Source of the DNA: Thermophilibacter provencensis
GTDB lineage: Bacteria; Actinomycetota; Coriobacteriia; Coriobacteriales; Atopobiaceae
Assembly (NCBI RefSeq): GCF_030372065.1
Contig: NZ_JAUDEA010000011.1
Location: 1 to 64,000, forward strand
Direction of reading: 5' to 3'
DNA length: 64,000 nucleotides
Under the pieces are notes generated by a model. The model made no database searches. It was not told the origin of the DNA and saw nothing but the letters and a program-made list of their open reading frames with translations. Each line of letters starts with the position of its first letter. Position 1 is the stretch's first letter. Shown here piece after piece: positions 33,901-41,065 of this stretch. The position numbers were made by a program, and so were the translations under genes.

Positions 33901-34738
33901 CGCGATAGGTGCCCCCGTCTCGGGCAAAGCCCCGGGGCGGATCGGTTTCCTTGAGCCAATAGGTCCCCAGCTCAAGAGGCGCGTAGGTGGCGTGGCCGGA
34001 AGCATCTGTGGTCATGGTGTCCACGAGCTGCTCGCACGCCTCGTCGCGGTAGATTCCATACACGGCACCCTCCAGGCTATATGAGGCGTTTCCGTCCGTG
34101 AGGGCGGGGTTGGCGCTTGTCTTCTGGAGCTCGATGCCGCCGTTCTTCACGGTTTGGGCTATGATGCGCTGGCGAGCGACGGTTGCCTCGCCGTAGATCC
34201 AGGAGGTTCCCGCGTAGGGGCCCTCCGCGCTCGCGTTTGCCACGGCGGCGTCGTAGAGGCGCTTGCCCTCGGGCCACGCCTGCTTGTATCGGTGGTAGCC
34301 GCTGTAGTTGAGCCCATCCTTGATCTGATACATGTGCTCCCAGATGGCGATCTGGGTCGCAGCCTGCGACCAGGCGCCCGTGCTGCCCGAGCCGCCGTAG
34401 CCGTACCAGAGGATGTAGTCGAGCACGATTCCGCCAGGCGCCGCCCCGTAGAAGGTCTCACCGGCGTGTGGGGTGCCGGCCATGCCGTCGGCGCAGTAGA
34501 TGACCGTGCCGTCGGGCGCCGTCATCATGTGGGCGGTTCCGCCGTCACCGTCCATGATACCGGGCGGGTATGCCGTCACGGAGCCAACCGTGAGCGAGTC
34601 GGGCGTGTCGGCAAGCGCGGGTGACGGAAGACATGCCGTGATCTGCGTGATAAGAAGGACGCTTGCGAGCAGAAGCGCCAGGGCCCTTCTCGCCGCTCCT
34701 CTTTGTGCCTTATGCGATGACGATACTCTGTGCCGCAT
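27905..34738 (-). CDS. giant cell-wall adhesin: thioester domain, SpaA-like repeats, eight VaFE repeats, sortase signal
   Basis: 2277 residues. Start ATG 34738 follows AAGGAGGGG. A signal peptide (ALALLLASVLLITQITA) is followed by a thioester-type head: Cys in VIYCADG (about residue 82) and TQIAIWEHM (about 128), the Cys-Gln pair that forms a covalent bond to host amines in TQXA/TED adhesins. About residues 200-1080 hold seven SpaA-like beta modules plus a divergent one, with LPYGTYEVTE-type loops and GATLAGAV-type starts. About 1200-2216 hold eight VaFE repeats (LVAFETL, VVFEELS, VAFEELS, each followed by HADI-DE-QTV). Then a Pro/Glu-rich wall spacer, the sorting motif VPNTG, a hydrophobic span and RLRRR. 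Isopeptide bonds likely stabilise the repeats. No sortase gene is in the window. Confidence 0.93.
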   Translation of the reverse strand: MRHRVSSSHKAQRGAARRALALLLASVLLITQITACLPSPALADTPDSLTVGSVTAYPPGIMDGDGGTAHMMTAPDGTVIYCADGMAGTPHAGETFYGAAPGGIVLDYILWYGYGGSGSTGAWSQAATQIAIWEHMYQIKDGLNYSGYHRYKQAWPEGKRLYDAAVANASAEGPYAGTSWIYGEATVARQRIIAQTVKNGGIELQKTSANPALTDGNASYSLEGAVYGIYRDEACEQLVDTMTTDASGHATYAPLELGTYWLKETDPPRGFARDGGTYRVEVNGAGANTRVGVTDQPLSCPAWFYVQKVDAEGKQIVSQGTAHLDGAQFAVRFYEGVSAESEDDLPDMPSRTWIIETVELEGYGVAQLADRFKVGGDPWYGIDEGGGAAILPLGTLTVQETKPPEGYALSDSSVHIAQVVADDSAPSGAKVVKVGGWSDRFGQVDEVGMAVEDRVVRGGISVPKVDHDLEEGVSQGNATLAGAVIGVYNASGARVVVKGVEYADGELIENTKIVTGENGTGSTGERDLPRGTYTLRELEPPRGYRLNEEWTSTVSVQEDGVIVPVPEDEALDEEVERGTYAARKVDGNLMVSAAQGDATLEGAVIGVINRSEGPVVVDDEKFAPGEEVTTAEAVVGADGLARGEAGSLPYGSYELFEKTPPEGYLPNEEWRTTVDVNEDGQVVSLDDQPLADEPERGQGAVLKKDAELADARPQGDATLAGAVIEIENLSAGSVVVGGVTYQPNQVCLSIETTEDGWAATAARALPYGTYRATEAASPEGYLPNEGWSQEFQIREDGQVVELSVADLPIRGGISVQKVDADTSGAEPQGDATLAGAVFSITNRSRHGVMVDGSWHEPGEVVKQITTDESGLAATGARDLPYGTYEVTETTPSEGYSLPDGWSQTVQVRSDGTTYPLDADKAAPEPVERGGVEVQKVDRELAEAGSEDPARPLGGASLAGAVFEVTNESERAVVVDGVTYQPGEVVTPATMVTGEDGSAATGEHLLPYGTYSVREASPSPGYLVNDGWSKTVEVRGEGDVASLTPPADRTPEQVKRGDFSLEKSVEGGKRLAGIPFRVTSETTGEWHVIVTDDNGMVNTAADWNAHTTSTNANDAALLADGTVDDSRLDPYAGTWFHGRSDEGVEVDDSLGALPYDWYLVEELRCDANEGMSLVSTRVHVTRDGVNLELGTFDDTGDTVHMDTELLSGDGSSKSVPAREEVRLTDVVRYEGIQPDKDYVLLGELHAVSSDGADEGVVAVSRAEVREGVSSGETRVTFTVDTSKLAGKRLVAFETLHDENGEVASHRDLSDEDQSVSVPAISTTLISNVTSNHEAPSWADSAMTDTVHLRGLVVGETYTVTDTLHLRAEDGSDDGHLTNDDDKALTASSSFEATDPEMTVRLEFDVPTAELAGKTVVAMTELSNEEGPLAAHADISDECQTVRLPGISTEALSVTTGDHQLPQGEEQAIADTVLLTNLTVGETYEIAGTLHERRADGTDAGALKDKDGKPIEAHATLEATEASMTATMEFEGVDASLLAERDIVVFEELSREGILLAQHADVSDEKQSVHVPELATTAASTATGGHDVPAQGTQEIVDLVHATNLVPGKEYTISGELHVRVLTEDGTGVDDGPLLNEKDEPVSATSTFTATDKTMDIALTFVIDASKLAGTTLVAFEELSSDDVTLVVHADINDEEQTVRLPKVSTAARSLATGDGNLPNLSDQLIVDTVTLENLAPGAQYEIKGSVHLIGTNDEGALVYEGIVSKASATYEASSTQGTASLELEVDAAGLGGRRLVVFEELWRNGVLLASHADLNDERQTVVVPGIKTTALDAADGNDEIAAAPEQTITDTVDLSGLLPGKAYVVSGTLHVKRWDEHGVAVDEGELTDADGKVVTATTSFVAEGEAQTVELTFILDASQLKGADVVAFEELSSGGITLVAHADIEDENQTVHVPGIATALTNAATGLREFQTLLGEDGTAPVTLVDTVAYANLRTGEKYVLTGELHQMSQDAEGSATDEGMLEDAEGKPVTVSAAFVPEEPNGSVEVTFEIDAALAGHDGLVAFETLSRDGVTLAAHADIADEGQTVRLVSLETTATDAFDGDHLVPAATTASVVDAVSYRGLTPGFEYTLSSTLHLMGENGADEGALLDDGENAPSAITTFVPESPEGTVSVGLSFDTHGLEGRNVVVFEELSRDGTLIARHADIADEGQTITVDTPPDEPPAPEEPPEPNEPPEPDEPDEGVPNTGQATSPIPALSAGGALLVSVAAILSTRLRRR

Positions 34739-34772
34739 CTGTGCCCCTCCTTGGTCGACATGGTGGGAGGGG

Positions 34773-34802
34773 AGCGTAGCAGGGAGTCGCTTTCCGTTGT
34801 CT
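34773..34802 (-). promoter_or_regulatory. promoter-like element shared with the 38147-39262 gene
   Basis: On the minus strand AGACAA, then 10 bases, then CTCCCTGCTACGCT. The same words with the same spacing occur at 39336-39307 upstream of the gene at 38147-39262 (AGACAAGGGA, 6 bases, CTCCCTGCTAGGCT). Both are 33-48 bases from their start codons. It looks like a shared promoter with an extended -10 (TGCTANGCT); the matching sigma factor is not known. Confidence 0.55.
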
Positions 34803-34856
34803 TTCCTGTGGCTGCCAGCTGTCTGCACATGCTGGTATAGGGCCCAAAGGATTGAA

Positions 34857-34870
34857 AAATAGGCCTATTT
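34857..34870. promoter_or_regulatory. 14-bp perfect palindrome in the divergent spacer
   Basis: AAATAGGCCTATTT is a perfect palindrome in the 418-bp spacer between the adhesin gene and the RCC1-repeat gene. On the minus strand a -10-like TATACC lies 21 bases further on (toward the adhesin). It could be an operator for the adhesin gene. The remainder of the spacer (34871-35083) is of lower GC and shows no gene. Confidence 0.4.
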
Positions 34871-35083
34871 ACTCGGTGAGCGGTTGCGTTTCGCAATTTG
34901 AGCGGATCTTGCTCATATGATTTTAAAACTGATGATAACTGCGACGTTCCGAGGGACGCTTTTCCAACATGAAATTGAGTCGGATAGACCCAGCGAGTCG
35001 AGGCTGTGTACGCAGCTTTACATCACGTGTTAGCTCTGACGGAGCCAGTCGTCGAAGCTCGCGTGCGTCCGTCGTGTCCCACC

Positions 35084-35112
35084 TTGCCGACCTGGCGTCA
35101 GGGGCTGATAAT
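35084..35112 (+). promoter_or_regulatory. sigma-A-type promoter for the RCC1-repeat gene
   Basis: TTGCCG (35084-35089) and GATAAT (35107-35112) with a 17-base spacer, 45 bases before the start codon. Confidence 0.75.
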
Positions 35113-35156
35113 ATACAGAGCGACCCAGGGGAAGACGGACACATTAGGGAGGCAAT

Positions 35157-36698
35157 ATGCGTGAGAAAAATGTGCCACAAAAGGGCATTGGGGCGATGGT
35201 GCTCGTCATACTCATCGTGTTTGTCGCTTGTTTGGGGAATGTGCCTTTTTCTCGTGCGACAGAGCTTGATGAAGGAGCCGGCAAGGTCGAGGGGCTCCGA
35301 GTGGTTCAGGTCGAGCTGGGTGACAATCATTCGGCTGCCATTGCTGAAGATGGTTCTCTCTGGACTTGGGGTTCTAACGATAGCGGCCAGCTGGGGGATG
35401 GTAGTTGGAAGAGCCGTACCGAGCCCGTTAAGGTCATGGAGGGTGTGGCATCGATTTCCCTCGGTGGCTATCACACTGCCGCCATCAAAACCGACGGCTC
35501 CCTCTGGATGTGGGGAAGCAACGCCTTTGGCCAGATTGGAAATGGTGGAACGGAAACCGCTCTAAAGCCCGTTAAGGTCATGGAGGGTGTGGCATCGGTC
35601 TCACTCGGCACCTACAGCACGGCTGTAATCAAGACCGACGGCTCCCTCTGGATGTGGGGAAACAACGGGACGGGGGAGCTCGGAGATGGTACCCTGATCG
35701 ACCGTCACACTCCCGTGAAGATAATGGACGGAGTCGCGTCTGTTTCCTGTGGAGCGGGCAACACGGCTGCGATTAAAGCCGACGGCTCCCTCTGGCTCTG
35801 GGGCCAAACGATGACCATTATGCTTGCCGACGAATCCTGTGTTACGACGGGGCGTAATCCGACAAGGATTGTTGATGACGTTGCCGTGGCAGCCGTCGAT
35901 TGGGGTCAGTTGGTAACGGTCGGGCTTGATGGGTCGGCGATGGCCTACGAGTCATACGATGAGCCCAAGAGTCTCATGGATGGCGTCAAATCAGTCTATG
36001 CATTCAACCTTACTTTTGCGATTCTCAAAAACGATGGCACTCTTTGGACGTGGGGCGGCAACGGCGCTGGTCAGCTTGGCGACGGAACGACTGTTGACAG
36101 GGACGTTTCAGCTAAGGTGATGGACAACGTTGCGTCATTCTCACTGGGTGGTGCGCATGCCGCTGCCGTTGCGACCGACGGCAGTCTCTGGCTCTGGGGA
36201 AGCAACAGTGACGGCCAGCTCGGTAACGGGACAACAGCCGAAAGCACCGTTCCAATCCGAGTTATCATCCCCGGTGACCCAGAGACCGAGACGATGTATC
36301 GCCTCTACAACCCGTACACGGGTGAGCACCTCTATACGGCAGACGGCTTGGAGCGTGACGGCCTTGTTTCCGTTGGTTGGAGCTATGAGGGCGAAGCGTG
36401 GGAGGCGCCCATCACGGGCGCGCCCGTCTACCGTCTCTTCAACCCATACTCTGACGACCATCACTACACCATGAGCGAGGAGGAATGCGACTATCTAGCC
36501 TCACTCGGATGGGATGCGGAGGGAGTCTCCTGGCATTCTGCAGGCGAGTTCGACTGGTCAGCGCAGCCTCTCTACCGTCTTTACAACCCTTACGCCATCA
36601 CTGCCACTCATCACTACACGACGAGTGTTGAAGAGTGCGACAAGCTCGAGGAGCTTGGCTGGTGGAAGGAGGGCGTTGCCTGGTATGGCATAAGCTAA
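35157..36698 (+). CDS. secreted RCC1 beta-propeller protein with three C-terminal DUF5648-type repeats
   Basis: 513 residues. An N-terminal signal (AMVLVILIVFVACLGNVPFS) sends it out of the cell; no lipobox or wall anchor is present. Seven RCC1-like blades follow, each with a DGSLWTWG-SN-GQLGDG core: WTWGSNDSGQLGDG, WMWGSNAFGQIGNG, WMWGNNGTGELGDG, two degenerate blades, WTWGGNGAGQLGDG and WLWGSNSDGQLGNG. Seven is a complete propeller. The last 130 residues hold three repeats of the form YRLYNPYTGEHLYT, YRLFNPYSDDHHYT and YRLYNPYAITATHHYT, matching the DUF5648 pattern seen in secreted proteins of gut anaerobes. GC is visibly lower than in the neighbours, suggesting transfer. Adjacent blades are near-identical at DNA level (GTTAAGGTCATGGAGGGTGT twice). 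Role probably binding, unknown target. Confidence 0.87.
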   Translation: MREKNVPQKGIGAMVLVILIVFVACLGNVPFSRATELDEGAGKVEGLRVVQVELGDNHSAAIAEDGSLWTWGSNDSGQLGDGSWKSRTEPVKVMEGVASISLGGYHTAAIKTDGSLWMWGSNAFGQIGNGGTETALKPVKVMEGVASVSLGTYSTAVIKTDGSLWMWGNNGTGELGDGTLIDRHTPVKIMDGVASVSCGAGNTAAIKADGSLWLWGQTMTIMLADESCVTTGRNPTRIVDDVAVAAVDWGQLVTVGLDGSAMAYESYDEPKSLMDGVKSVYAFNLTFAILKNDGTLWTWGGNGAGQLGDGTTVDRDVSAKVMDNVASFSLGGAHAAAVATDGSLWLWGSNSDGQLGNGTTAESTVPIRVIIPGDPETETMYRLYNPYTGEHLYTADGLERDGLVSVGWSYEGEAWEAPITGAPVYRLFNPYSDDHHYTMSEEECDYLASLGWDAEGVSWHSAGEFDWSAQPLYRLYNPYAITATHHYTTSVEECDKLEELGWWKEGVAWYGIS

Positions 36699-36757
36699 GA
36701 GGCCTGTGTGCCCCCCATGCTTGCAAGCCCTTTGCATTCCTCGCACCTTCAGCGCGT

Positions 36758-36780
36758 GCCCCCCTCGTGACGAGGGGGGC
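36758..36780. terminator. hairpin between convergent genes
   Basis: A 10-bp stem, GCCCCCCTCG pairing with CGAGGGGGGC around TGA, stands between the RCC1-repeat gene and the convergent alcohol dehydrogenase gene. No T-run on either side, so termination is likely but not certain. Confidence 0.6.
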
Positions 36781-36820
36781 ATGGCGGAAAGGAAGTCAGT
36801 TCGAGTGGCTGGGACTAGGT

Positions 36821-38056
36821 CTACAGCGCGGACTCGTAGATGGCGCGCGCGTCCTCCATGGTGAGGCGGCGGAACTCGCCGAACACGGGGCCCTTGTTCT
36901 TCTCGAGGGTCTCAAGGAGCGCGGGGATCTGCTCGGAGCTCACGCCAAGCTCACCGAGGGTGCGCGGCATCCCCAGGGAGACGAAGAAGCCCTGCAGCTC
37001 GTCAACGGTGGCAAGCACTGCGTCGCGCACGGCCTCCTCGGGGCTCACGTCAACGCCGTCGGCCTCTGCGTCCACGGGCTCGATGCCAAAGACGTCACGC
37101 CCGAAGGAGAGGAAGCGCTCGGGGTGCTCCTGCCACACGTAGCGCATCCAAGCGGGGAAGATGACAGCAAGGCCAGCGCCATGCGTGATGCGCGCGTCGT
37201 GCGCGGAGAGCTCATGCTCGAGGGCGTGGCTCTCCCAGCCGCCCGCACGCCCGCCCGGCGTGGCGCTGCGCCCGAGCCCCGCGAGGTCGTTGTGGGCAAG
37301 GGTTCCAGCCCACATGATGTTGGCTCGGGCGTCGTAGTCCGTGGGGTTTGCCAGCGCGCGAGGCGCCTCCTTGATGAGGGAGCGGATGAGCCCGCAGGCG
37401 ATGCCGTCGGTGACGCTCACTGGTCCCACGCTCGAGAAGTAGCGCTCCATGATGTGGGCGATCATGTCCGTGACGCCCGCGGCGGTCTGGTAGGCGGGGA
37501 GGGTGAAGGTGAGCTTGGGGTCCATGATCGCCACGACCGGTCGGTGCAGCTCGCTCGAGAGCCCGCGCTTGAGCTCGAGCTCGTCGTTGCTGAGGACGCA
37601 CGAGGCGCTCGCCTCGGAGCCCGCGGCGGGGATGGTGAGGACGCATGCGATGGGCGGCTTGCCCTCTGCGGTGGGGGTGGCAAGGCCGGAGAAGAGGTCC
37701 CAGACGTCCCCGTCGTAGGGCACGCCAACCGAGATTGCCTTGGCGGTGTCAATGACCGAGCCGCCGCCTACGCCCAAAATGACGTCCGCCCCGCAGCCCC
37801 GCGCCTGCTCGATTCCCGTGCGCACAAGGCCGACCTCGGGGTTGGGGCGCACGCCGGAGAGCTCGGTGTGGGCAACGCCAGCGGCGTCAAGCGACGCGAG
37901 GACGCGACCAAGCGTGCCCGTGCGCACCACGGAGCCCTCTCCGTAAACAACGAGCGCGTGCGAGAACCCAAGTGCCGCGAGCTCAGTGCCCGTGGAGTCG
38001 CAGACGCCGCGGCCAAAGACAAACTTGGTGGGGGAGAAGAACGTGAAGTCGTTCAT
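36821..38056 (-). CDS. iron-containing (group III) alcohol dehydrogenase, butanol dehydrogenase-like
   Basis: 411 residues. Reduces aldehydes to alcohols (or the reverse) with NAD(P)H. The nucleotide loop GVGGGSVIDTAKAIS and the segment IPAAGSEAS are typical. Metal ligands are in AAGVTDMIAHIMERYF (Asp and His) and in ESHALEHELSAHDARITHGAG (His residues). It aligns best by eye with YqhD/BdhA-type enzymes, which act on short aldehydes. The start at 38056 is behind GGAAAGGA. It stands alone; in a fermenting cell it would serve as an electron sink. Confidence 0.92.
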   Translation of the reverse strand: MNDFTFFSPTKFVFGRGVCDSTGTELAALGFSHALVVYGEGSVVRTGTLGRVLASLDAAGVAHTELSGVRPNPEVGLVRTGIEQARGCGADVILGVGGGSVIDTAKAISVGVPYDGDVWDLFSGLATPTAEGKPPIACVLTIPAAGSEASASCVLSNDELELKRGLSSELHRPVVAIMDPKLTFTLPAYQTAAGVTDMIAHIMERYFSSVGPVSVTDGIACGLIRSLIKEAPRALANPTDYDARANIMWAGTLAHNDLAGLGRSATPGGRAGGWESHALEHELSAHDARITHGAGLAVIFPAWMRYVWQEHPERFLSFGRDVFGIEPVDAEADGVDVSPEEAVRDAVLATVDELQGFFVSLGMPRTLGELGVSSEQIPALLETLEKNKGPVFGEFRRLTMEDARAIYESAL

Positions 38057-38146
38057 GGGGGTCCTTTCCTCGGGGTGACGAGAAGAGCTTAGCGCACTCG
38101 TCGCCCCAAGGAGGGCCGCCGCTGGTGAAAGGGGGCGCCCCCGCCG

Positions 38147-39262
38147 TCAGTTGCCCTCGGATGCGCGCGAGGTCTCGATGAGTCGCTGCTCCCATCTCGC
38201 GCGCTCGTCCTCAAAGCCTGCCAGCCGCGCCCGCGTGGTCGCGTACTCAAACGGTTGGTAGCCCTTCTCGCCAGAGTCCGAGAGGGCCTTTATGAGCGTG
38301 CGCCCGTTCTCGTAGAGGCTGTTGCGAAAGTCTATGAACTCGCTTGCGGTTCTCGCCCACTCGGGAGGGGCATCCCCGGCTCCGTCCAGCAGCTGCGGAC
38401 CCAGCTCGGCCATGCCTCGCTCTGTCGACTCGAGGGAGATGAGGTGAGTCCAGTCGCCCTCAACGCCGTAGCGGTAGGTGGCCGCGCGCGTGCGCGGAAA
38501 GACCTCGGCAAGCGTCAGCTTGGAGGCCCGCTCCTCCACGAGGCTCCGTTTCCCTGTCTTTGGCTGGGCAATCTCGCCGCACACCTCTTTCTCGCCGATG
38601 AGGAAGTTCTTCTTCCGGCTGTTGAGGAGAAACCCGAACGGCTGGAGATCCTTCCAGCAGAAGACAAGCTGAATCACGAGGTGCAGGTCGAGAAAGGTGA
38701 GGCCTGCGGGCACGAGGACCCTGCGCCAGCACTCGTGCCGGGGGTAGTAGTAGCTCCGGCCCTCCGAGATGGCGAGCGAGACCTTGAGGGCAAAGGAGCG
38801 GTCGTCCCCCCTGTCTCTGCCGTAGCTTGCGGGCGGATTTGCCAGCGCTGTTGGCGTGAGGGTGGGGGTGCGCGTTGCCTTGGTCTTGATGCCCGCAAGC
38901 GAGTAGACGAGCTCCGTCGTGGTGAGGGGGCCGGCGCCAAAGGCGGCCTCCTCGGCGTAGAGCGAGGGGTACGCCCGCTGGATCTCCTGCAGGCTCGCGC
39001 CCACCTGGGGGCCAAGCTGGAGCTGGAGGTACTTGATGACGCCCCGGGCCTCGCGTGCCCCCTCGTCGGTGAGCTGGATGATCTCTCCCTGCGGCGCGAA
39101 TCGTACGAGCCCGTAGCTCTGAAGCCTCTCCAGGAGGTTGGGGTCGTACGTCTGGGGGCTCAGATGCGTGCCAAAGTGCCCCTCCACGGGTCTCATGTTG
39201 AGGTAGGCGAGGGCGAGGACGAACAGGCATCCGAGCTTGTCGTTGAGGTTGTTGCAGAGCAT
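38147..39262 (-). CDS. winged-helix protein fused to a plasmid pRiA4b ORF-3-like domain
   Basis: 371 residues. The N-terminal 90 look like a winged helix (LGCLFVLALAYLNM, VRFAPQGEIIQLTDEGAREA, GVIKYLQLQL). The C-terminal half has the pRiA4b ORF-3 pattern: ECWRRVLVPAGLTFLDLHLV, IQLVFCWKDLQPFGFLL, then YRYGVEGDWTHLISLE and GAGDAPPEW. That domain occurs on plasmids and near mobile elements and has no settled function. Shares a promoter-like element with the adhesin gene. No transposase or integrase is near, so transfer is only suspected. Confidence 0.8.
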   Translation of the reverse strand: MLCNNLNDKLGCLFVLALAYLNMRPVEGHFGTHLSPQTYDPNLLERLQSYGLVRFAPQGEIIQLTDEGAREARGVIKYLQLQLGPQVGASLQEIQRAYPSLYAEEAAFGAGPLTTTELVYSLAGIKTKATRTPTLTPTALANPPASYGRDRGDDRSFALKVSLAISEGRSYYYPRHECWRRVLVPAGLTFLDLHLVIQLVFCWKDLQPFGFLLNSRKKNFLIGEKEVCGEIAQPKTGKRSLVEERASKLTLAEVFPRTRAATYRYGVEGDWTHLISLESTERGMAELGPQLLDGAGDAPPEWARTASEFIDFRNSLYENGRTLIKALSDSGEKGYQPFEYATTRARLAGFEDERARWEQRLIETSRASEGN

Positions 39263-39306
39263 GACGCGCTCCCTTCTGCGGGGCCGTGGGCCTGTGGGGA
39301 GCGCAA

Positions 39307-39336
39307 GCCTAGCAGGGAGGGGACCTCCCTTGTCTG
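39307..39336 (-). promoter_or_regulatory. promoter-like element shared with the giant adhesin gene
   Basis: Minus-strand AGACAAGGGA, six bases, CTCCCTGCTAGGCT, matching 34802-34773 at 22 of 26 compared positions with equal spacing, 48 bases before the start at 39262. The remaining spacer (39337-39598) shows no gene. Confidence 0.55.
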
Positions 39337-39598
39337 TCCGTTAGGTTTCCGGTAACTGACGGCGCAGCTCATGGGCGCGCGGGGTCTGCGACGCCGCTGA
39401 GTTGCTCGGCGGACGGCCTCGTGGGCCCGGCGAGCGCGCGCTTTTGAGGGGTCTCCGGTCGGGAGGGAGAAGCGGCGGGTGACCGCCCTGCACTAAGGCG
39501 TCCTCGAGGGGGTGTGGACAATCCTGTCAGAGCCCTTACCGCGCCTTAACCAAGCGGCCATAACCTTGACTAAAGGCGATGCGTGAGGGAGGGGTGCC

Positions 39599-39793
39599 AT
39601 GTCTGACGAGCTGATACTTATGGGCGAGCCATCGTATCTCAGGCGTCTGGGCACGCTCTGCTCCGTGCTGTGCGGCGTTAGCGTTCTTCTCGGTGTTGTG
39701 CTCATCATGCTTGATCCGGGGGTGGAAAGCCTCGTTGCCACGCTCGTCGCGCTTGTGATGACCGTTCTTGGCCTGGCGCTCTCTCGCCGCTGA
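39599..39793 (+). CDS. 64-aa membrane protein, hypothetical
   Basis: Short protein with a soluble head (MSDELILMGEPSYLRRLG) and two hydrophobic spans, TLCSVLCGVSVLLGVVLIML and ATLVALVMTVLGLALS, ending in basic residues. GAGGGAGGGG precedes the start, which supports translation. Lies alone between the 38147-39262 gene, which is divergent to it, and the bile salt hydrolase. No family recognised. Confidence 0.6.
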   Translation: MSDELILMGEPSYLRRLGTLCSVLCGVSVLLGVVLIMLDPGVESLVATLVALVMTVLGLALSRR

Positions 39794-39956
39794 CGCGTGC
39801 GACCTCAGTCAGGGGCATCGTTGCAGCTTGCGGCAAGCTATGGGTCAAAATGATGATGCTCGGTCGCGGTTTGGTGTTTCTCGCGTGACTGGGATTGCCT
39901 GTCTCTTCTCGTGGGTAGCATGACTCCAACCCAATCTACGAGGAAAGGACGTCCCC

Positions 39957-40922
39957 ATGTGCACGGCGGTCCGCTTTACCGATTCCGAGGGAAACCTCTT
40001 CTTTGGCCGCAACCTCGACTGGACGGTCGGCTATGGCGAGCGCGTGGTGGTGACCCCGCCTGCGGCGAAGGTCCCCGCAGCGTTTGAGCGCCCGGATGAC
40101 CCCGAGCGTGGCCATACCGTCATGGGCATGGGCATCGTCGTAGGCGACCTGCCGCTCTACTTTGACTGCGCCAACGACGCCGGACTCGCCGTGGCGGGCC
40201 TCAACTTCCCCCAGAGCGCGCGCTATGCCGCGGAGCCCGTCGAAGACACGGTCAACGTTGCCGCCTACGAGTTCCCCTATTGGGTGGCGAGGAACTTCTC
40301 GACCGTCGAGGAGGTGCGCGCCGCCCTCGAGCGCGTGACGGTTGTGGCGCGGCCCGTGAACGAGCAGCTTCCCGTGGCAAACCTGCACTGGATCATCTCC
40401 GACGCCACGGGCGCCATTGTGGTCGAGTGCCTCGAGCGCGGTCTCGTGGTCTGGGATGACGACGTCAACGTCCTTACCAATGAGCCGGACTTTGGCTGGC
40501 ACCGCCAGAACCTGCGCAACTACCTCATGCTCACGGGCGGGGAGCCCGCTGCCGCCACGTGGGGCTCCGCGCGTCTGGCGCCCTTTGGCTCGGGCGTGGG
40601 GATGCAGGGGCTTCCCGGCGATTACGGCGGACCCGCGCGCTTTGTGCGCGCCGCGTTTGTGAACGCCCACTACCCGACCAAGTCCGGCGAGAAGGACAAC
40701 GTCACGCGTCTCTTCCGCACGCTCGGCGCGGCTGCCGTGCCCGAGGGCTGCGCGGAGATGGCGGACGGGTCCGAGGAGCGCACCCTCTACACCTCCGGTT
40801 ACTCGGTCGCCACGCGCACGTACTATCACGCCGCGTACGATGCTCCCGCGATTTGCGCCTACCCGCTTGACGCGTGCGATCTGACGGGCGACAAGCCGTT
40901 CTTTGCCGAGGCTGCCGCGTAG
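39957..40922 (+). CDS. bsh: choloylglycine hydrolase / bile salt hydrolase
   Basis: 321 residues of the Ntn-hydrolase family C59. Cys2, exposed after Met removal, is the nucleophile (MCTAVRF). Other active-site residues are seen: Arg18 and Asp21 in FGRNLDW, Asn in VLTNEPDFGWH, and the late Arg in ARFVRAAF. Family members cleave glycine or taurine from bile salts, or are penicillin V acylases; the LPLYFDCANDAGLAVAGLNF stretch and overall length fit bile salt hydrolase better. No signal peptide, as usual. Starts behind GAAAGGACG. Its presence supports a gut habitat. Confidence 0.88.
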   Translation: MCTAVRFTDSEGNLFFGRNLDWTVGYGERVVVTPPAAKVPAAFERPDDPERGHTVMGMGIVVGDLPLYFDCANDAGLAVAGLNFPQSARYAAEPVEDTVNVAAYEFPYWVARNFSTVEEVRAALERVTVVARPVNEQLPVANLHWIISDATGAIVVECLERGLVVWDDDVNVLTNEPDFGWHRQNLRNYLMLTGGEPAAATWGSARLAPFGSGVGMQGLPGDYGGPARFVRAAFVNAHYPTKSGEKDNVTRLFRTLGAAAVPEGCAEMADGSEERTLYTSGYSVATRTYYHAAYDAPAICAYPLDACDLTGDKPFFAEAAA

Positions 40923-40989
40923 CTCGCCCCAACTGCCCTCCCTCCCTTGCGACCCCGGCTCGCTTTCCGCGAGTCGGGGCCGCCCGCGT

Positions 40990-41018
40990 TTGACAGGTAC
41001 CCCCTTGGGGTATACAGT
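40990..41018 (+). promoter_or_regulatory. promoter with embedded CsoR operator
   Basis: TTGACA (40990-40995) and TACAGT (41013-41018), spacer 17. Inside the spacer is the pseudo-palindrome GGTACCCCCTTGGGGTATAC, the G/C-tract pattern bound by CsoR-type copper repressors. Binding there would block polymerase until Cu(I) releases the repressor. Confidence 0.8.
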
Positions 41019-41065
41019 CATCAGTATCAGAAACCCGTGAGGGGTATGCGCGCAGAGGAGGACGA

